A stretch of DNA of 36,500 bases, from contig CAMKDH010000003.1 in the NCBI GenBank assembly GCA_946411215.1, positions 1 through 36,500 on the forward strand, read 5' to 3'. Under the pieces are notes generated by a model. That model was given only the letters and a program-made list of their open reading frames with translations. It was not told the DNA's origin and searched no databases. A program made the translations under genes and the position numbers. This document shows positions 25,334 to 35,509 of this stretch, in pieces (positions within the stretch are counted from its first letter, which is position 1; every line of letters starts with the position of its first letter). Source of the stretch: an uncultured Treponema sp. GTDB taxonomy: Bacteria; Spirochaetota; Spirochaetia; Treponematales; Treponemataceae.

Positions 25334-28305
25334 TACTCATGCATCTTATATTCCGTATCCTCGTCGATCATTTCGATGATTACGTCGGTGACGCGAGGGT
25401 CGAACTGGATGCCGCGGTATTTGATGAACTCTTCGCGAACTTTTTCCTGTGGCAGATAGTTACGGTAGCTGCGGTTTGAGGTCATGGCATCGTAGGCGTC
25501 GGCAACTCCGATAATGCGTGCAATCCATGGAATGTCTTCGCCTGCAAGACCATCAGGGTAACCTTTACCGTCGTAGTGTTCGTGGTGACTTCTGGCGCCA
25601 ATAGAAATTTCTGGCATAGAAGAAATTGATTTTAAGATGTCGCTTCCAATTACAGGGTGCGCTTTTACAGTTTCGTATTCTTCTGTTGTAAGCTTGCCCG
25701 ACTTATTGATGATTGCGTTAGGAATACCTATCTTTCCAATATCATGCAGTAGGGCAGCGTAGTAAATGCTTTCCTGTGTTTTTTCATTTTCGCCAAGCCT
25801 TTGTGCAAGCATCCTTGAATATTCTGCAACGCGGTTTGAGTGACCGTTTGTGTATTTATCCTTAGCATCAATTGTCTGAGCAAGAGCACTTGTAACTTCT
25901 ATAGAAAGCTTTTTGATTTTTTCCTGATTACGTCTTGCAATATCAAGTCTTATAAATACAAAAAGTCCGATTGTTCCAAAAATCAGCAGAATAACCAGAA
26001 TGCGGAACCAGGTTTTCTGCCACAAATATGCTTTCTTAACAATTGTAATTGTTGCTTCTTTTTCGCATTGAACACCATCAGCGTTCTGAGCAATAACATG
26101 GAATACATAAGTTCCCGGACGAAGGTTTGTATATGAAGCATTTCGTTCGCCTGTCCATTCAGAATAATCTTCATCAAAGCCTTCGAGCATTGTCTTAAAC
26201 TGAACCTGTTCAGAAGAAACCTGGCTTATACCTGTATACTTAATGCTAAGACGTTTTACATTAGGCTCAACTTTAATCTTAACCCCGCCATCATGTGTAA
26301 TAAGAAGTCGTTCGCTGTCGAGTGTGAGTGTCTGGATTTTTACAGTAGGGGAGTAAATGTTTGAAGCGCTGCGCACAGGATCCATCAGTGTAAAACCGTC
26401 AATCAGAGTAAACCAGAGTCGTCCCTTGTCATCCTGCATTGAAAGTGAAGTAGAAGTAACTCCGCCCGAATTAATACCGTCAAGCTTGCTGAAGTAATTG
26501 AGCGTAACTGAGTTTTTTGTTCCGTTTATAACTTCATCAAGCTCCGAAAGTTTGATATTGAAAATTCCCTTATTGTTTGTTGCCCAGACTTTTTGAGTAT
26601 AATCGAGCATAACCTGGAATACACCGTCGGCACCAAAACCATTTTCGATATTGAAATTAAAAATCTTTCCGGTGTCTTTTGAAATGATGCTCATGCCCGA
26701 ACCTGTAGTAACCCAGATTTCTCCCGCACGAATAGAAGAGATTTTAAAAATAATGTTTCCCGCAAGACCATCATCCTTTGTAAGCTTCTTAGTGATTTCT
26801 TTTGTTTGAGGATTCATTATGTAAACGCCACCGCCGTCGGTACCAAACCAGATTGAACCGTCGGTATCTTCAAAAAGGCACATGATGTAATCATTGTCGA
26901 GCACATTATTTTTGTTGATGTTCAGAATGTTTTTTGTTTCCGGATCAATGATGGAAAGTCCTGTAGTTGTTCCAACATAAAGCTCGCCGTTACTCATCTG
27001 AATTGCAACACGAACTTTGTTTCCAGCAAGACCTTCGCTTTTTGTCCATTGCTCAATTGTACCGTCAAGATTAAATTTTACCTGACCATGATTTTCGTAA
27101 CAGCTTACAAGAACAGCGCCTTCTTGTGTTACTCCAACATGACGGATTCGAGTGTTCTTGCAGTATTCAGTAATTGAATTTTCTATAAAGGTGTTGTTGT
27201 TGTAACAGTAAAGACCATCATCACAGCCAATCCAGATTACATCTCGGAATGTATCCTGTGCAATTGCATTTACTGTTGTAGAAAGATTCGTTGTCTGGAA
27301 TTTTCCATAGCTGAGTTTTTGAACACCACCGCGGTCCAAAGCCATCCAGATGTTGTGTTCATGATCTTCCATAATATCATTTACACTGTCATCAGGAAGC
27401 AGGGTTCCGGTATCAAGATAAGAAAGAACTCCGTCATGAAGAACTGTAATTCCGTTATCAAGTGCAAACCATGTATTCTTTGATGAATCCTGGAAGATAC
27501 AGGTTACGGTAGTTCCCTGCTGATTTCCGTGTCCGATATTATAAACAGTTTCGTTTTCCGAAGTGATTTTTACAGCATAATGAGGCGCAACTCCAAACCA
27601 GAAGGTGCCTGCAGGATCCTGACTTACAGTTGTTACGATCGGATTTTGTATTGACTTGATTATTTTGCTTACCTGAAACTTACCGCTCGAATAACAGTAA
27701 AGTCCGTCTTCTGTTCTTGTTACAATCCATACACGTCCGGCAGTATCGCAGTAGAGTTGATTTACAATAAAGTTGTTATTTTGAGGAATATTTTCAGAAT
27801 CAGAAAAGCTTTCAACTTCATATTTTCTGTTGATGCGGACAATACCCGAAGCAGTTCCAACCCACATAGTGCCGTTTTTGTCTTCGCAGATTGCACGGAT
27901 AGAATTGTTTGGAAGTCCTTCTTTTACAGTAAATTTTATTACTTCTCCATCAGTGCGAAGACAAAGCAGACCTTCATCGTTTGAACCAATCCAGATGTTT
28001 TTTCGCGAATCCTGGAACATCGTTCGTGCACTAATAAAATCATAACGTTCATCATAAAGGCGGTTCATAGAAGTAAACTCAACGCCGTCAAATCGTAGCA
28101 GACCAGTATAAGTTCCAAAATACATATACCCGTCGCTGTCCTGCATAAGATCAGTAATAGTATTGCCAGGCAGCCCCGACTCCGCATTCCAGTTTCGGCT
28201 TATAAAATCCTTGAAAAAAGGATCCACTGTTTTCTTAGTCTGTGCCATCAACACGCCACAAAAAATCCCCGCACAGACCATAATCGTAAATAGCTTCTTC
28301 ATCAT
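25333..28305 (-). CDS. Beta-propeller sensor with Y_Y_Y and HD-GYP domains (predicted c-di-GMP phosphodiesterase)
   Basis: 990 residues. The N-terminal signal peptide is MMKKLFTIMVCAGIFCGVLM. Residues about 35-640 are repeated two-component-regulator propeller blades (WVGTASGIVRI, IWFGTDGGGVYIM, IWIGSNDEGLL). A Y_Y_Y domain follows (about 690-755, ending RPGTYVFHVIAQNADG). One transmembrane helix comes next (WFRILVILLIFGTIGLFVFI). The cytoplasmic C-terminus is an HD-GYP domain with LLHDIGKIGIP, SHHEHYDGKGYPDG and GVADAYDAMTSNRSYR, all metal-binding and signature residues present. Such domains hydrolyse cyclic di-GMP. The layout matches the HTCS sensor region of Bacteroidetes, but the histidine kinase is replaced by HD-GYP, so an external ligand could directly alter c-di-GMP. 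Its promoter is leaderless. Confidence 0.92.
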   Translation of the reverse strand: MMKKLFTIMVCAGIFCGVLMAQTKKTVDPFFKDFISRNWNAESGLPGNTITDLMQDSDGYMYFGTYTGLLRFDGVEFTSMNRLYDERYDFISARTMFQDSRKNIWIGSNDEGLLCLRTDGEVIKFTVKEGLPNNSIRAICEDKNGTMWVGTASGIVRINRKYEVESFSDSENIPQNNNFIVNQLYCDTAGRVWIVTRTEDGLYCYSSGKFQVSKIIKSIQNPIVTTVSQDPAGTFWFGVAPHYAVKITSENETVYNIGHGNQQGTTVTCIFQDSSKNTWFALDNGITVLHDGVLSYLDTGTLLPDDSVNDIMEDHEHNIWMALDRGGVQKLSYGKFQTTNLSTTVNAIAQDTFRDVIWIGCDDGLYCYNNNTFIENSITEYCKNTRIRHVGVTQEGAVLVSCYENHGQVKFNLDGTIEQWTKSEGLAGNKVRVAIQMSNGELYVGTTTGLSIIDPETKNILNINKNNVLDNDYIMCLFEDTDGSIWFGTDGGGVYIMNPQTKEITKKLTKDDGLAGNIIFKISSIRAGEIWVTTGSGMSIISKDTGKIFNFNIENGFGADGVFQVMLDYTQKVWATNNKGIFNIKLSELDEVINGTKNSVTLNYFSKLDGINSGGVTSTSLSMQDDKGRLWFTLIDGFTLMDPVRSASNIYSPTVKIQTLTLDSERLLITHDGGVKIKVEPNVKRLSIKYTGISQVSSEQVQFKTMLEGFDEDYSEWTGERNASYTNLRPGTYVFHVIAQNADGVQCEKEATITIVKKAYLWQKTWFRILVILLIFGTIGLFVFIRLDIARRNQEKIKKLSIEVTSALAQTIDAKDKYTNGHSNRVAEYSRMLAQRLGENEKTQESIYYAALLHDIGKIGIPNAIINKSGKLTTEEYETVKAHPVIGSDILKSISSMPEISIGARSHHEHYDGKGYPDGLAGEDIPWIARIIGVADAYDAMTSNRSYRNYLPQEKVREEFIKYRGIQFDPRVTDVIIEMIDEDTEYKMHE

Positions 28306-28313
28306 AATTTTCT

Positions 28314-28341
28314 ATTATACTATGGATTGGTGGTTTTTCAA
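28314..28341 (-). promoter_or_regulatory. Promoter of the HD-GYP gene, leaderless
   Basis: On the minus strand: TTGAAA, 16 bp, TATAAT. The -10 box ends eight bases before the first of two adjacent ATGs (28305, 28302). No Shine-Dalgarno sequence is visible. Confidence 0.7.
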
Positions 28342-28359
28342 CTGTTTCTATGAGCATGT

Positions 28360-28383
28360 GGTCCCTGAGCCTGTCGAAGGGCC
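28360..28383 (+). repeat. Short hairpin containing the CCTGAGCCTGTCGAAGG word
   Basis: GGTCCCT ... AGGGCC pair around GAGCCTGTCGA. Very similar words occur as dispersed repeats in many bacterial genomes (recollection, not checked). The next 35 bp include a near-direct repeat (CTTTTGTCATTGTC and CCTTTGTCATTGTC). The rest of the 28306-28499 gap holds the divergent promoters and the hairpin at 28411. Confidence 0.5.
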
Positions 28384-28410
28384 TTTTGTCATTGTCTGTT
28401 GACCTTTGTC

Positions 28411-28433
28411 ATTGTCGGGCTTGACCCGACAAT
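28411..28433 (-). repeat. 23-nt hairpin repeat, copy B
   Basis: ATTGTCGGG, loop CTTGA, CCCGACAAT. In reverse complement it equals the 14313 copy with one base pair swapped (G-C for A-T), so the stem is conserved while the sequence changed. It lies between the HD-GYP gene and the phase-variable lipoprotein. Confidence 0.75.
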
Positions 28434-28499
28434 CTTTTCTTTACAATTCATTTTTCCTATTGTAAAATTAACTATTAAATTAATTACACGGGGCCAAAA

Positions 28500-31400
28500 A
28501 TGAAAAACAAACTTTCTTTGCTTAAAACTACTATACTGTTGTTAGGGGGGGGCTGCTCGCGTTAAGTAGTCTTATTTCTTGTGATAATTTTTTGCGTTCA
28601 GATGATGTTAAGCGTGAAATTGAAGAGACAATTGCTTATAATAACGCAAAAGAAATTCCAGTTTTTATCCAAGCTCAGGAAGGTTCAGGTTCTACAGTTC
28701 CAAAAGACAATCATATTGCAAAAAAAGGTTATGCCTTTGAAATAAGTTTTTCAGAAAATCCTGCCTATAGCTTTATTAAATGGACAGCCGTTTCCAAAGA
28801 TGATAATTCCAAAGCAATTACAGATGGTGTAGAATTTGAAGATGCAACCGCTCTTAAAACTAAAGTAACAATTACTAATGATACTCAGGCAATTCAAATT
28901 ATTCCTGTCTGTACACAGAGAATTACTGTTTCTGGTGAACCAAGTCCTCGTTATGATCCTCTAGGAGTAAGCAGAGACAGAGCCATCACAGTAAGCTTTA
29001 CAAAACCTTTAAAAGAAACAAATTTTATTTTTTCCCAAAATGAAATTCCTGCTTCTGCACAAGTAAAACAGGATAATGCAGGAAACATATGGGCATATAC
29101 TTTAGAAGGACAAACATATTTAAAAAATATTTCAATAACAAATATAGATGACTATTCAATTGCAGAACATTTTACCTGTCCTGTAATTAACGGAAATCTT
29201 CTTACAATTGAAACAGACAAAACAAATCCGATATCTTTTAATTCCAGCGAAATCTTTAAAACGGTAAAAGTCACTTTAAGTAAAGATATTGTTGATATTG
29301 ATGGTATAAAGATGAACTCATCTAAAACCTGGAATTATCAGATAACCGAAGCAACTGATGAAAAAGCAACTGTAAATCTTACAAGCGTTGCAGCCGAAGG
29401 TTCTGTGTATCTGGCTGGAACAAAAGACTATTCAATTGGTCAAAAACTTTCACTTGCTTTTACAGAAGATGCTGATTATCAGTTCGTAAAGTGGGTTTAT
29501 GATAATTCCATTGTTTATATTGCGGAACCTTGTAGTGCAAATACAACAGCAACAATACTTGAAAAAACAACTCCAGAAAATCCTACTCAAATAAAGGCTG
29601 TCTGTGCTCCTCGTCTTAGAGTTACAGCTTTTAGTCCTATAAATAACAGTTCAAATCCTACGGTATGTAAAAATTCTTCTATAATAATTACTTTCAACCA
29701 CAATTTGTCTGATAATGCAGAAGATCTTTTACAGCTTCAGAATATTTCAATTGCTCTTGGAGGTTCCCCTGTAAATACCTGTTTCAAAGCTCCGGTTTTA
29801 CAAGATAATACAGTAACCTTTATTGCAGATAATTCGAATATGCTTTCTGTTCCTGCTGGTCAAACAAAAACAGTTACTGTTTCTATTCCTGCCGATTTTT
29901 ACTATAGACTTGATGATGAAAACAAAACCAAAATAACTTATGGTGCCAACGGCGTTTTGTTTGATTATAAAATTGATGAAACAACTCTTAATAAAGCAGA
30001 AATTACTTTCACAGCTGCAAGCGGTTCTGGTTCATTAACAAAAGCTTCCGGTACTAACCAATATTCAATAGGGCAGGAAGTACCAATTTCGTTTGAACCT
30101 GCAGCAGGCTGGAAATTCAACGGTTGGACTATTACCAGCGGAAATCAACCTGTTGAAGAATCAAAAATTTCAATAGCAGATAAAGATTCCCTTTCTACAA
30201 AACTTACAGTTTATGAAGCTCTACAAGGTGTAACGGTTACGGCTAAAACAAGTGAATGTCTTTCAGTTAGCTCTGTTAGTCCTCGCTTACAAAGCAATCC
30301 AAAGGATTCAGAAATTGTAATTACATTTAATAAAACTTTGGATGCTAATTGCAGTAGTTTGCTCGATAAAATTATTATTGATTCTTATGATGGAAAACTT
30401 GGAAATTATTACACACAACGAACTCTTTCCGATAAAACAATCACGATTAAAAATACAGTTCCCATTTCTGTTCCAAAAGGAAATCAAAAAATTATAACAG
30501 TAACAGTTCCTTCTGATTTTTATTATGTAAATGACGGTAACAAAATAAATCTTGAAGAAACATCTTTTAGTTTTGTTGTTGATTACACAACAATTGCAAA
30601 ATCAAAGGTTCATTATACGCTTCTTAATGGAGAAACTAATTCTACTTTTGCCGAAGGCATTTCAGGCGGAACTATAAATCACCAGTCTTACGAAGAATAT
30701 AATATTGGAGAGGAAGTTGCGCTTTCTTTTGAACCTGCAGCCGGATATCAGTTTTATACCTGGAAGCTTCTTGATTCTCAAGGAAATGATGTAATCAATC
30801 AGATATCTTATAAAGATACATTCAAAGCTACTGATAAACAGCCAACAGTTGTTATGAATGCGGCAGAGGAACTTTATATAAATGTAGTCTGCTATAAACG
30901 ACCTGTAATTTCTACCGCAACTGTAAGTCCATATAAAGAAAATCAGGCCGACGAAGTTCCAAAGAATACACCTATTATTCTTACCTTTGGACATGCAATA
31001 AATCCTGCAACAAAAGATGAAATTATTATAAATTATTCTGCAATATCAAATTTTCTGAAGTCTGATTATTTTACTACTTCTATAAGTAGTGATTATACAA
31101 CAATTACTTTGACTCCTAAAAAAATGCTGCCTGTTGACCATGCTTACGAAACTGTGACTGTAACTGTTCCTCACAATGACATTTATTATTCTGTTGCAGG
31201 TGGCGCACAAAAAATTACTCCAGCCGATTCTGATTTTACCTGGTCGTATAGAGTTAATTCTTCGACAATTACAAAAACAATTGTGCGAGTAGATTCTAGT
31301 GATGCAAAGGCGAACTCATTAACTGTAAATGGTGCAGTTATTTCAAGTGGTGCAACACAGGTTCTGAATGTAGAACAGAGTATGAATATTGAATATCCAT

Positions 31401-34400
31401 TGGAAGATGGGTATCTGTTCTGTGGTTGGAAAATTGTTCCTGCTACAAGCGGTTACACTGTAGTACCAAGCGGATATGTAAAAAGTGGTGATATAGAAGT
31501 AAAAATCGGTAACAAAACTTACTTTATATTACAGATACCTGATTCTGAGAATCATCCTGAAAAAGCTATAATAAAATCTAATGATGCAATTGCCAATGGT
31601 TCTGCCAATTATGCAATCACTGTTTCTGCAAAAGACTTCTTGATTCCAAAAGTGACTTCAAAATTACCTGAATATGTTTCAGCTGGAAAAGATTGCGATT
31701 CCGAAATCTGTATAGAATTTAATAAAGAAATGAATAAGGAAAATCTAAATCTGTATTCTACAGCAACTAATGCAGATAATCGTAATGCGACAATACAAAT
31801 TGTAGATGCTTCAAATCCAAACGAGCATTACGAAAGTTATTTTAATGCACCTGAATGGACAAATAATACTTTGAAAATCAAACCAAAAAAAGAAATACGA
31901 TCTCTTTTGTCTGGAGAAAGTGATTTAAAAAATATAAAAATTATATTTGATTATACCAAGATAAAAGATATTGACGGTATTGTCCTTAATAGCGATCCTT
32001 CGTGGATATATAGAATAAATTATGATATGGAGAAAATTGCCCCGGCTGTATCAGGCATGAAAGTTTCTAAGCCGCAGTTTGAACTTGCAAGACACCAGAC
32101 TTCTGATGGAAATTATGAATATTATGCCAAAGAAAAAAAATCTGCCTCAGATTTACAGGAATTATCAAACACGACTTTCACAAGTTTTGTTAACAATACT
32201 TATAAGCAAAACCATGTAGGTAATAAGATTTATTTTTCTGCAAGTGTGTCCGATTCTGGTTCAGGATACAAGGGATTAACTATAAAAGAAAAACGAATAA
32301 GAACAGTTGATAATGTTACTGTTTCTGAACCTTGTGCTGACTTTACATATCCAGCAACAAAAACTGTTTTTGCAAATGAGCCTTATGTTTTGCAATCGGA
32401 AAATGATGGTGTTATTCAGCTTGATTTTATCTTTGAAGATTATGCTCTAAATAACACAACTAAAACTTACTATGTAATTAGAGATACAGCACTTGATGCG
32501 GGTAGCGCAATAAAAAATCAAATGTATGGTTATTATACAACTGAAATTGGCCCTGATGGAGAACATCCTGGTGTGTTATCCTCTAAGGCTTTATATTACA
32601 AACTAAATTCGCAAGATGTTATTGCTTATTATACTGATGATAATGGCTATAGAACTGAACAGTTAAATTTTTATAGTTGTAAAGATATATATTTAACCAA
32701 TTATTCTTCACAATCTTCTACACAAACAATTACATATAAAGTGGAATATGGATATTCGAAAAATGACTTTATGACACAGGAAAACTCTGCAACTGCAACC
32801 TCTTCTATCACTGGATATTTTAATTTTACCCGAGATGTAACAAAAGATTGTTTTGTACGAATTTCTGCAATTGATGATGTAGGAAATTTTCAAAGTATAA
32901 TTCGAGTTATTCCTGCGAAAACCTCAATTTCCAATATGCAGAGAGATGGAAATTACATGAATGTATATCTGAATGGTATAGCATATAAAGATTTTAAAGT
33001 TACCGATTATGGTGCTAATAATTTTGATTATTTACTTGTTTATACATATCAAGCTGATGAAACTTCTACACCAACAGAATTTAGGGCAAGAATGTCTAGA
33101 AGTATGGGGGATATTGCTAATTTAGGGGGGTATCATAGTAGCGATAGATTTGCAATTACAAATACTGCTTTGGAAGTAGAAGATCAGCCTGATTTTTTTC
33201 CTGACGGAATATATAAATTCTATGTCCTGCCATGTTATTGCTATTCAGAAACTTCATTTTTTGGATGTCTTTCTGATCCTTATACCTTGTATTATAATTA
33301 TACTCCTCAAAATCAAGGTGGAGGAACAGATCCTGAATCTCCAAATCTGCCATCAAGTTTTACTTTAACGAATATTCAGCATCCTGTAAGTACTGGTTAT
33401 CATACTGCATCTGTAGAATTCCCTGAAGGATTTACTCCGTCTGCGAATTTTTCTTATGGAGTAAAATACAAAAAGCAGAATACTTCAAAATATGAATATG
33501 GAGAATTAAATTTTGGAACCCAAAGTGGCAGTAAATATGATGTATCTATTTATGCAAAAGATGCAAATGGAACAATATATGAACCAGATCCTGCTTATTC
33601 TGTTGAACTTGATGCTACTTATGATAATATACCCCCTTCTGTTAATGTAAAAAATTCCTGGAATTCTTTATTTTCTTCTACTCCGAATAAAATTCACCTG
33701 GGGAATTTTTCTTCTGTTGCAAACTCTATGCCTTCTGACACAGGTGGGGCTGGCATGTACGTCAATGAGGATGGTTTAATACAATTTGATTATTATCTCA
33801 TAAAAAAAGAAACTGCGGGATATTCTTCGCATGAAGAAATAACAAGAGATAAACTTGTAAATTTTCAAAAGCATACTTTTTGTTATACACCAGGAACAAC
33901 ACGTTTAGCATTGGATTGGGATTCTTTTTTGGAAGGCTATTATATTCTTGTACTGGATTTAAAAGATAACAATGATAATTCTGCACTATATAGTTATGTC
34001 GTTATGAATATTACAGAACCTGGAATACCAAAAATCTGGGTAGCCGATTCTAAAATGTATGTACAGGCCTTGAAAACACACTCCTCATATTCCGGTTATA
34101 TTTATAGACTACAAAATGATACATGGTCTAACCGTAGTGCTTTTGAAGGGCAGGCTATGACTAATAATGGAATGGATAATAGAGCTTATGGTTTTGGTAC
34201 TCCAAAATACTTTTTTAAATGCTCGGTTTATAATGGTGCAAAGAATTCTTTATATGCCTTTGTTTATCCTAACTATTTTGACCGATTAAATAAGGGTGAA
34301 AATGTTTCTTGTTCAAGCAAAGCGGTAATTCCTGGTTTGTCAGATTCATATCAGGTTTTCTATGATGCACCTTGTTTTGCGCATACAATGGCGTTCCCAA

Positions 34401-34681
34401 CAGAACTGCTTGCAGAAATTGACTCCAAGACAGATGCTGCCCTTGTATATGATACTACACTTGATAGAAAAACTGCCTATACCGCAGTTTGGGAAACAAA
34501 GGGTAGGGAATACGGTCTAAAACTATTGTATGGCGGTGAATCAGATGCAAACAATAGCTGGTTGCAGGGTAATACTACATATATTGCCCCTGTAAATGAG
34601 ATTCCTTCCGGCTTCTCCTATGTAACAGTTTTCCATTTTGCCGACGGAACCACAGCCATGAGCGACGTAAAGCAGAAGTAG
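28500..34681 (+). CDS. Giant surface lipoprotein, poly-G phase-variable, out of frame in this sequence
   Basis: The track lists 2029 residues from TTG 28592, but no ribosome-binding site or signal peptide supports that start. From ATG 28500 the frame encodes MKNKLSLLKTTILLLGGG and stops at 28563 because of a G8 tract (28545-28552). Adding one G joins the frames exactly: 6183 bases, 2060 residues, with signal peptide and lipobox LLALSSLISCDNF. The mature protein has at least four units that pair an Ig-like (Big_5/SbsA-type) strand pattern (SPRxxxNPKDSEIVITFNKTL) with a (Y/F)SIGQxxxLxFxxxxxYxFxxW module. A long C-terminal part follows without recognised domains. Very large size and Tyr/Asn-rich sequence fit a surface adhesin. 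It converges with the 262-aa gene. Confidence 0.85.
28545..28552 (+). promoter_or_regulatory. G8 homopolymer tract in the signal-peptide coding region (candidate phase switch)
   Basis: Eight consecutive Gs follow TTA in codons 15-17 of the lipoprotein. With eight the frame stops after 21 residues; with nine (or six) the full protein is made; with seven it stops a few codons later. Slipped-strand mispairing at such tracts is established in Treponema pallidum and other spirochaetes. A homopolymer sequencing error would look the same. Confidence 0.75.
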
Positions 34682-34694
34682 CAGGGGATTGAAG

Positions 34695-35483
34695 TCAAAC
34701 TAAAAATTGATTTATCATTCTTTCTACTTCTTTTACATCTAGAGGAGTTTGTTCTGTTTCCATTGTGATAATCAGGTTGTTGCCAAGTAGTATACCAGTC
34801 CTGGAATATTCACTTATACGCCGTGTCATGTTTGTTGTGTAGTCCGGATCATCCATGCGGCCGCAATGTTCCCAATAAAACTCCTTACGTGTCCTAGGGT
34901 TGAGACATAAAAAGTCTACATGAAAGGTTGCTCCATTTTTCATGTGAACAGGGTACTCGTAATGGTAGGGGATGTTCTTCTCCTTCAAAAGGTTTGCAAT
35001 AATTACTTCTGATTTTGAACGCATGGGTTCATTTTTGAAGGAAACTAGATTTCCCTCTGGGGTTTCTTTTTTATGTTCATATTCTTTATTTTGCCAGCGA
35101 AGTGCATATTCTTTGTTGTTCACAAAAAGTGGTGTTACAAGGAGTTTCCGTGCCTGGGGCAGACTGGAATAGCAGTTTATTAACTCTAGAGGTTTGTAGG
35201 TATTTATAAAATTGTCTAGCGCGGAGAGATTTGTTTTGAGGGTGTCAAGAAGCTTTTTGTTATAATCACGTTGTGCGATTCCAATCGCAAGATTTCGTTT
35301 TTTCTTGTTCAAATAAAACCGTTTGTTTGGATTTCCTTCTGCAGCCATATAATATTGAAAAGTGTTGTGGCTTTTTGAAACACAAAGATTTCCTTTCGGA
35401 GGTGATTTTAATTGTTTTTCAACACCAGCGATAATTGTTGCCAGTTCTTTTTGTCTGATTTTTGCTTTTTCAAGTAATTGCAT
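34695..35483 (-). CDS. PD-(D/E)XK-like protein of unknown function
   Basis: 262 residues. The N-terminal half (about 1-110) is helical and Lys-rich, with a KSHNTFQYYM segment. The C-terminal half resembles a restriction-endonuclease-like fold: RSKSEVIIANLLKEKNIPY (Glu159), then HVDFLCLNPRTRKEFYWEH (Asp190, Glu201 or Glu205), then GRMDDPDYTTNM. I recall similar proteins of this length in Clostridia annotated as hypothetical, but no function is known to me. AAAAGGAGAT lies ahead of the ATG. The upstream 400 bp hold five regularly spaced inverted repeats and a leader block shared with the Rpn nuclease gene. Catalytic activity is inferred from motif order only; the family could also be an inactive nucleic-acid-binding fold. 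Confidence 0.75.
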   Translation of the reverse strand: MQLLEKAKIRQKELATIIAGVEKQLKSPPKGNLCVSKSHNTFQYYMAAEGNPNKRFYLNKKKRNLAIGIAQRDYNKKLLDTLKTNLSALDNFINTYKPLELINCYSSLPQARKLLVTPLFVNNKEYALRWQNKEYEHKKETPEGNLVSFKNEPMRSKSEVIIANLLKEKNIPYHYEYPVHMKNGATFHVDFLCLNPRTRKEFYWEHCGRMDDPDYTTNMTRRISEYSRTGILLGNNLIITMETEQTPLDVKEVERMINQFLV

Positions 35484-35509
35484 TTGTTTTATCTCCTTTT
35501 TGATCCAAT

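Noticed and set aside
28592-28594. TTG as true start of the giant lipoprotein
   Set aside because: No Shine-Dalgarno sequence, no signal peptide after it, and the lipobox lies just upstream in the frame restored by one extra G.
33125-33130. Second G6 tract inside the giant lipoprotein as another phase switch
   Set aside because: Six Gs are in frame and shorter than tracts usually seen to slip; no alternative frame is gained.
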